Below are positions 33,565 through 35,614 of a stretch of 35,614 nucleotides of DNA, one piece after another. Every line of letters starts with the position of its first letter. Within the stretch, counting starts at the first letter, position 1. Below the pieces are notes generated by a model. It saw nothing but the letters and a program-made list of their open reading frames with translations. It was not told the origin of the DNA and made no database searches. Made by a program: the position numbers and the translations under genes. This stretch comes from Pseudoalteromonas luteoviolacea DSM 6061 (GTDB lineage Bacteria > Pseudomonadota > Gammaproteobacteria > Enterobacterales > Alteromonadaceae): NCBI RefSeq assembly GCF_001625655.1, contig NZ_AUYB01000119.1, positions 1 to 35,614 on the forward strand, in the 5' to 3' direction.

Positions 33565-34071
33565 TTATTGAAGGTTGAATGGTAAAGATGAATGGTGCAA
33601 ATTGATTTTTAGCTTCCCATTTTTGTCTTTTATATAACCGAAAGAGTACTCAACTTTTATCTCTTCGCCGTTAGTTTTAGTAAAGAAGTAGTTGCCCATT
33701 GATATTGCAGAGTCGCCATCTGTAATAATGCCTTCATTTTCCCAACGAACCTTGGTGTAGGGCGCTAAAGCAAAACCTTTATCTTCAGCTAAATCTTGAC
33801 CAACAAAGTAAGACAATGCTTCTTTTTTAGTTCCTCTGAATTGATCAACAGAAGCTAAAGTAGGTTTAAATAGAACTTGGCCTTGTCCAAATGCATAAAA
33901 CTCTTCTAGGTGTTTAACCGCTGCTTTTTTAGGATCTTTTGCCTGTCCAATTTTTACGATCCCTTCGCCCCAGCCTTTTTGTGCTGCTTCGACTTCAAGC
34001 GTTGAAATTGAATTAGCGCTTGCGTTAAATACACCAGCCATTAAGAACGACATTGCGATTAATTTTTTCAT
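33565..34071 (-). CDS. Secreted NTF2/SnoaL-like protein
   Basis: 168 residues. Strong AAGGAG ribosome binding site. The signal peptide MKKLIAMSFLMAGVFNASA is cleaved before NSIST. The mature domain matches small periplasmic SnoaL-like proteins: WGEGIVKIGQAKDPKKAAVKHLEEFYAFGQ, VLFKPTLASVDQFRGTKKEALSYFVG, then VRWENEGIITDGDSAISMGNYFF and the characteristic C-terminal LKINLHHSSLPF. Such proteins are sometimes labelled as phosphoribosyl-AMP cyclohydrolase by annotation transfer, which the sequence does not support. The ligand is unknown. Monocistronic. Confidence 0.8.
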   Translation of the reverse strand: MKKLIAMSFLMAGVFNASANSISTLEVEAAQKGWGEGIVKIGQAKDPKKAAVKHLEEFYAFGQGQVLFKPTLASVDQFRGTKKEALSYFVGQDLAEDKGFALAPYTKVRWENEGIITDGDSAISMGNYFFTKTNGEEIKVEYSFGYIKDKNGKLKINLHHSSLPFNLQ

Positions 34072-35177
34072 TAAATCTCTCCTTATAAATTTAAAAAATA
34101 TTCACTTTGGGTTATCGAAAACTCTCTTTTACATAATTTTTTATGTAATTTGTGTCTGACTTTACCTTTTTATTGTGTTCTTGCATTCGCTAAAAGGTTT
34201 TAGAGCTTTATTCAAATTCCAGTATTTCAATGTGGTTTGTTGTATTATTTGGAATTATCTGGGTTGTAATAAAGCCTTCTAAATCAATAATTGAGCCAAG
34301 CTATCAGTAATGTCTTTATATATCAATTATTACAATACCTTAAAGGGGAAGTGATTAGAGGTTTTTCGGTGAGGTGTGTCAAAGGTACTGATTTTAAAGT
34401 ATATAAATTGTTAAAATTAAAACTTGAAAAAAACTAAAGGTGCATTTGAAAATAACTTTAAGTTGTAATTTTAAAGTTATTATCCACTTTATTGAAATTA
34501 TATTTGGTGTTTGAAAAGCGCATAAGTTAAGTGGCTTTAAACAAAGTTAATTGATTACAACGGCTGAACTCTATGCTGAATAGCTGTATATGATTAAATT
34601 GCGTTTTGGCTAAGCTACTAATCAGTATACCTGCCTTAGCTATAAAGCTGCATAAATCTTGTTCAATGCGCATAAAAATGAATCTTCTTTGGCTTTAGAC
34701 AATAGAAGATAATTCAAAACAGTCGTGCGTACTGGGTAGTTTCTTTTTTCAGCCTCTCAAGTCGTCAACAAATATTTATATAGAGGGTTGCAAGCAAGGT
34801 GCTACTTTAATTGGTCAAAACTAATAATCCTGAGTATTGAGCACCCTATTGCAGTGCCAGTGATGGGCGTTGCATAGTGCACTGAGGTGAGCTTTAGTTG
34901 CAAATTGAACAAGAAAACATCCTTTATAAGGTAGCTTGAGCAAAAGGGTGTTAAAGATATTATTTTTTGGTGGCTTGTTACTTCGCTAAGAATTTTTTAG
35001 CTGATTTTGCATGATAAAAAGGCCATAGCCGCAAAGAAATCAAGGTGTTTTAGATAAAAGAAGAGAAACATTGTGGAAAATATAGTTGGTTTTTGTACTT
35101 GCGTAAATTATTCTAAGGAACATTATTAAGCCTGTTATTCAGGCGAGATGTATTAAATTAAAATTGAGATTATTGAA
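34072..35177. other. 1.1-kb AT-rich stretch without a convincing gene
   Basis: I find no reading frame of normal composition on either strand. It contains an A/T-rich dyad at 34452-34480 (ATAACTTTAA/TTAAAGTTAT, 9-base loop). The minus strand around 34820-34920 has short open pieces that could be remnants of a decayed gene, though none is recognisable. It could also hold a small RNA. The ribosome binding site and promoter of the NTF2-like gene lie at its left end. Confidence 0.5.
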
Positions 35178-35614
35178 ATGGAAATTGTACAAAAGAAAAG
35201 ATCCGTCAAACACACTTTTACTTTCGAAAAAGATCACTTCAATTTCGCGTACAAAGATAAGAGTGGTTCCGGAGACACTGATTTCAATTATGCTGACTTC
35301 CCTAAAAAGTGCATTATTAAAATTGAACAAAACGATTGGCTCAGAAATGTAGGTTTTTTATGGATAGCTTTAGGCGCTATACAACTAGGCTATGCTATTT
35401 ATTCTCAATCTTCACTTTCGGGCCAAGGGTTCTGGTTGATGGTTGGCTTAGCGTGTGTCGCTTGGACGCATTTTTCAAAAGTAAAGTACTCAGTCTACCA
35501 AGCTGAGCGTGGCAATATTTTTGTTATTCAAAATAAGGAACATGACAAAATAGTTAATGAGCTAAACCAAAGAAGAAGTGCACAATTGCTAGACTTGTTC
35601 TGCGCAACTAAATC
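35178..35614 (+). CDS. Small membrane protein, 3' partial
   Basis: A frame starting at ATG 35178 (MEIVQKKRSVKHTFTFEKDH) stays open to the right edge: 145 codons with no stop seen. Composition is normal for the window. Two membrane segments are visible, about residues 60-80 (GFLWIALGAIQLGYAIYS) and 87-103 (GFWLMVGLACVAW). A cytoplasmic tail follows (KYSVYQAERGNIFVIQNKEHDKIVNELNQRR) of the sort found in PH-like or YcxB-like small membrane proteins. The family is not recognised. The ribosome binding site is weak (GAGATT). The gene-free region upstream must contain its promoter. Another frame at 35164-35352 overlaps it and is a shadow. Confidence 0.7.
   Translation, partial: MEIVQKKRSVKHTFTFEKDHFNFAYKDKSGSGDTDFNYADFPKKCIIKIEQNDWLRNVGFLWIALGAIQLGYAIYSQSSLSGQGFWLMVGLACVAWTHFSKVKYSVYQAERGNIFVIQNKEHDKIVNELNQRRSAQLLDLFCATK

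Noticed and set aside
35164..35352. 62-codon plus-strand frame near the right edge
   Set aside because: It overlaps the longer membrane-protein frame that starts at 35178 and shows membrane helices; the shorter one has none.
1..35614. Search for a defence island, CRISPR array, prophage, transposon or biosynthetic cluster
   Set aside because: No cas, restriction, toxin-antitoxin, integrase, transposase, NRPS or PKS motifs were seen. The only phage-like hint is the partial fibre-like gene at the left edge.

Overview
The window is AT-rich, gene-dense chromosomal DNA from a Gram-negative bacterium, most likely a marine gammaproteobacterium of the Alteromonadales (Pseudoalteromonas-like). The reasons are the DbpA helicase, a TonB-dependent siderophore receptor, several lipobox lipoproteins, an RND efflux pair and many Sec signal peptides. 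The genus is inferred from protein style only. No tRNA, rRNA, CRISPR array, integrase or intact insertion sequence was seen.

Layout. (1) 1-1001: 3' part of a surface or fibre-like protein with 13-residue coiled-coil repeats, a chitin-binding-like module and a C-terminal DUF1554 lectin-like domain, closed by a strong terminator. (2) 1325-4959, minus strand: a lipoprotein, a gamma-glutamylcyclotransferase-like protein and a large membrane-anchored DUF6351-like hydrolase. (3) 5155-9791, minus: an apparent iron-uptake group made of a PepSY/TM protein, an unknown 209-aa protein and a TonB-dependent siderophore receptor, with Fur-box-like sites before the first and last. (4) 10059-11092, minus: a small ABM-type protein followed by a WYL regulator. 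(5) 11391-15507: a small beta-rich protein of possible aegerolysin type, an NTF2-like secreted protein, a Sel1-like membrane protein, a LysE-type exporter and a possible PilZ protein. (6) 15618-19070, minus: a 1150-aa multidomain lipoprotein. (7) 19451-21829, plus: an S66 (LdcA/MccF-type) peptidase and a secreted nucleotide pyrophosphatase/phosphodiesterase, separated by a terminator. (8) 22074-26281, plus: a two-gene RND efflux operon (adaptor and pump) with a non-canonical proton-relay sequence, then a VOC gene broken by an in-frame amber codon. (9) 26973-28639: a divergent NAD(P)-binding reductase and LysR regulator pair. (10) 28659-30444: a divergent coiled-coil membrane protein and response regulator. 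(11) 30649-34071, minus: dbpA, a DinB-like protein, a lipoprotein and a second NTF2-like secreted protein. (12) 34072-35177: about 1.1 kb with no convincing gene, then the start of a small membrane protein running off the right edge.

The region reads as ordinary accessory and housekeeping chromosome: envelope, iron uptake, efflux and regulation. I found no clear evidence of a new defence, mobile or biosynthetic system. The best leads are the unknown gene inside the iron-uptake group, the aegerolysin-like protein with its 19-bp perfect hairpin, the repeat-built fibre protein, the broken VOC gene, the altered RND relay and the 1.1-kb gene-free stretch. Several starts were moved to an internal codon because the longest reading frame began at or upstream of the ribosome binding site; each case is noted.
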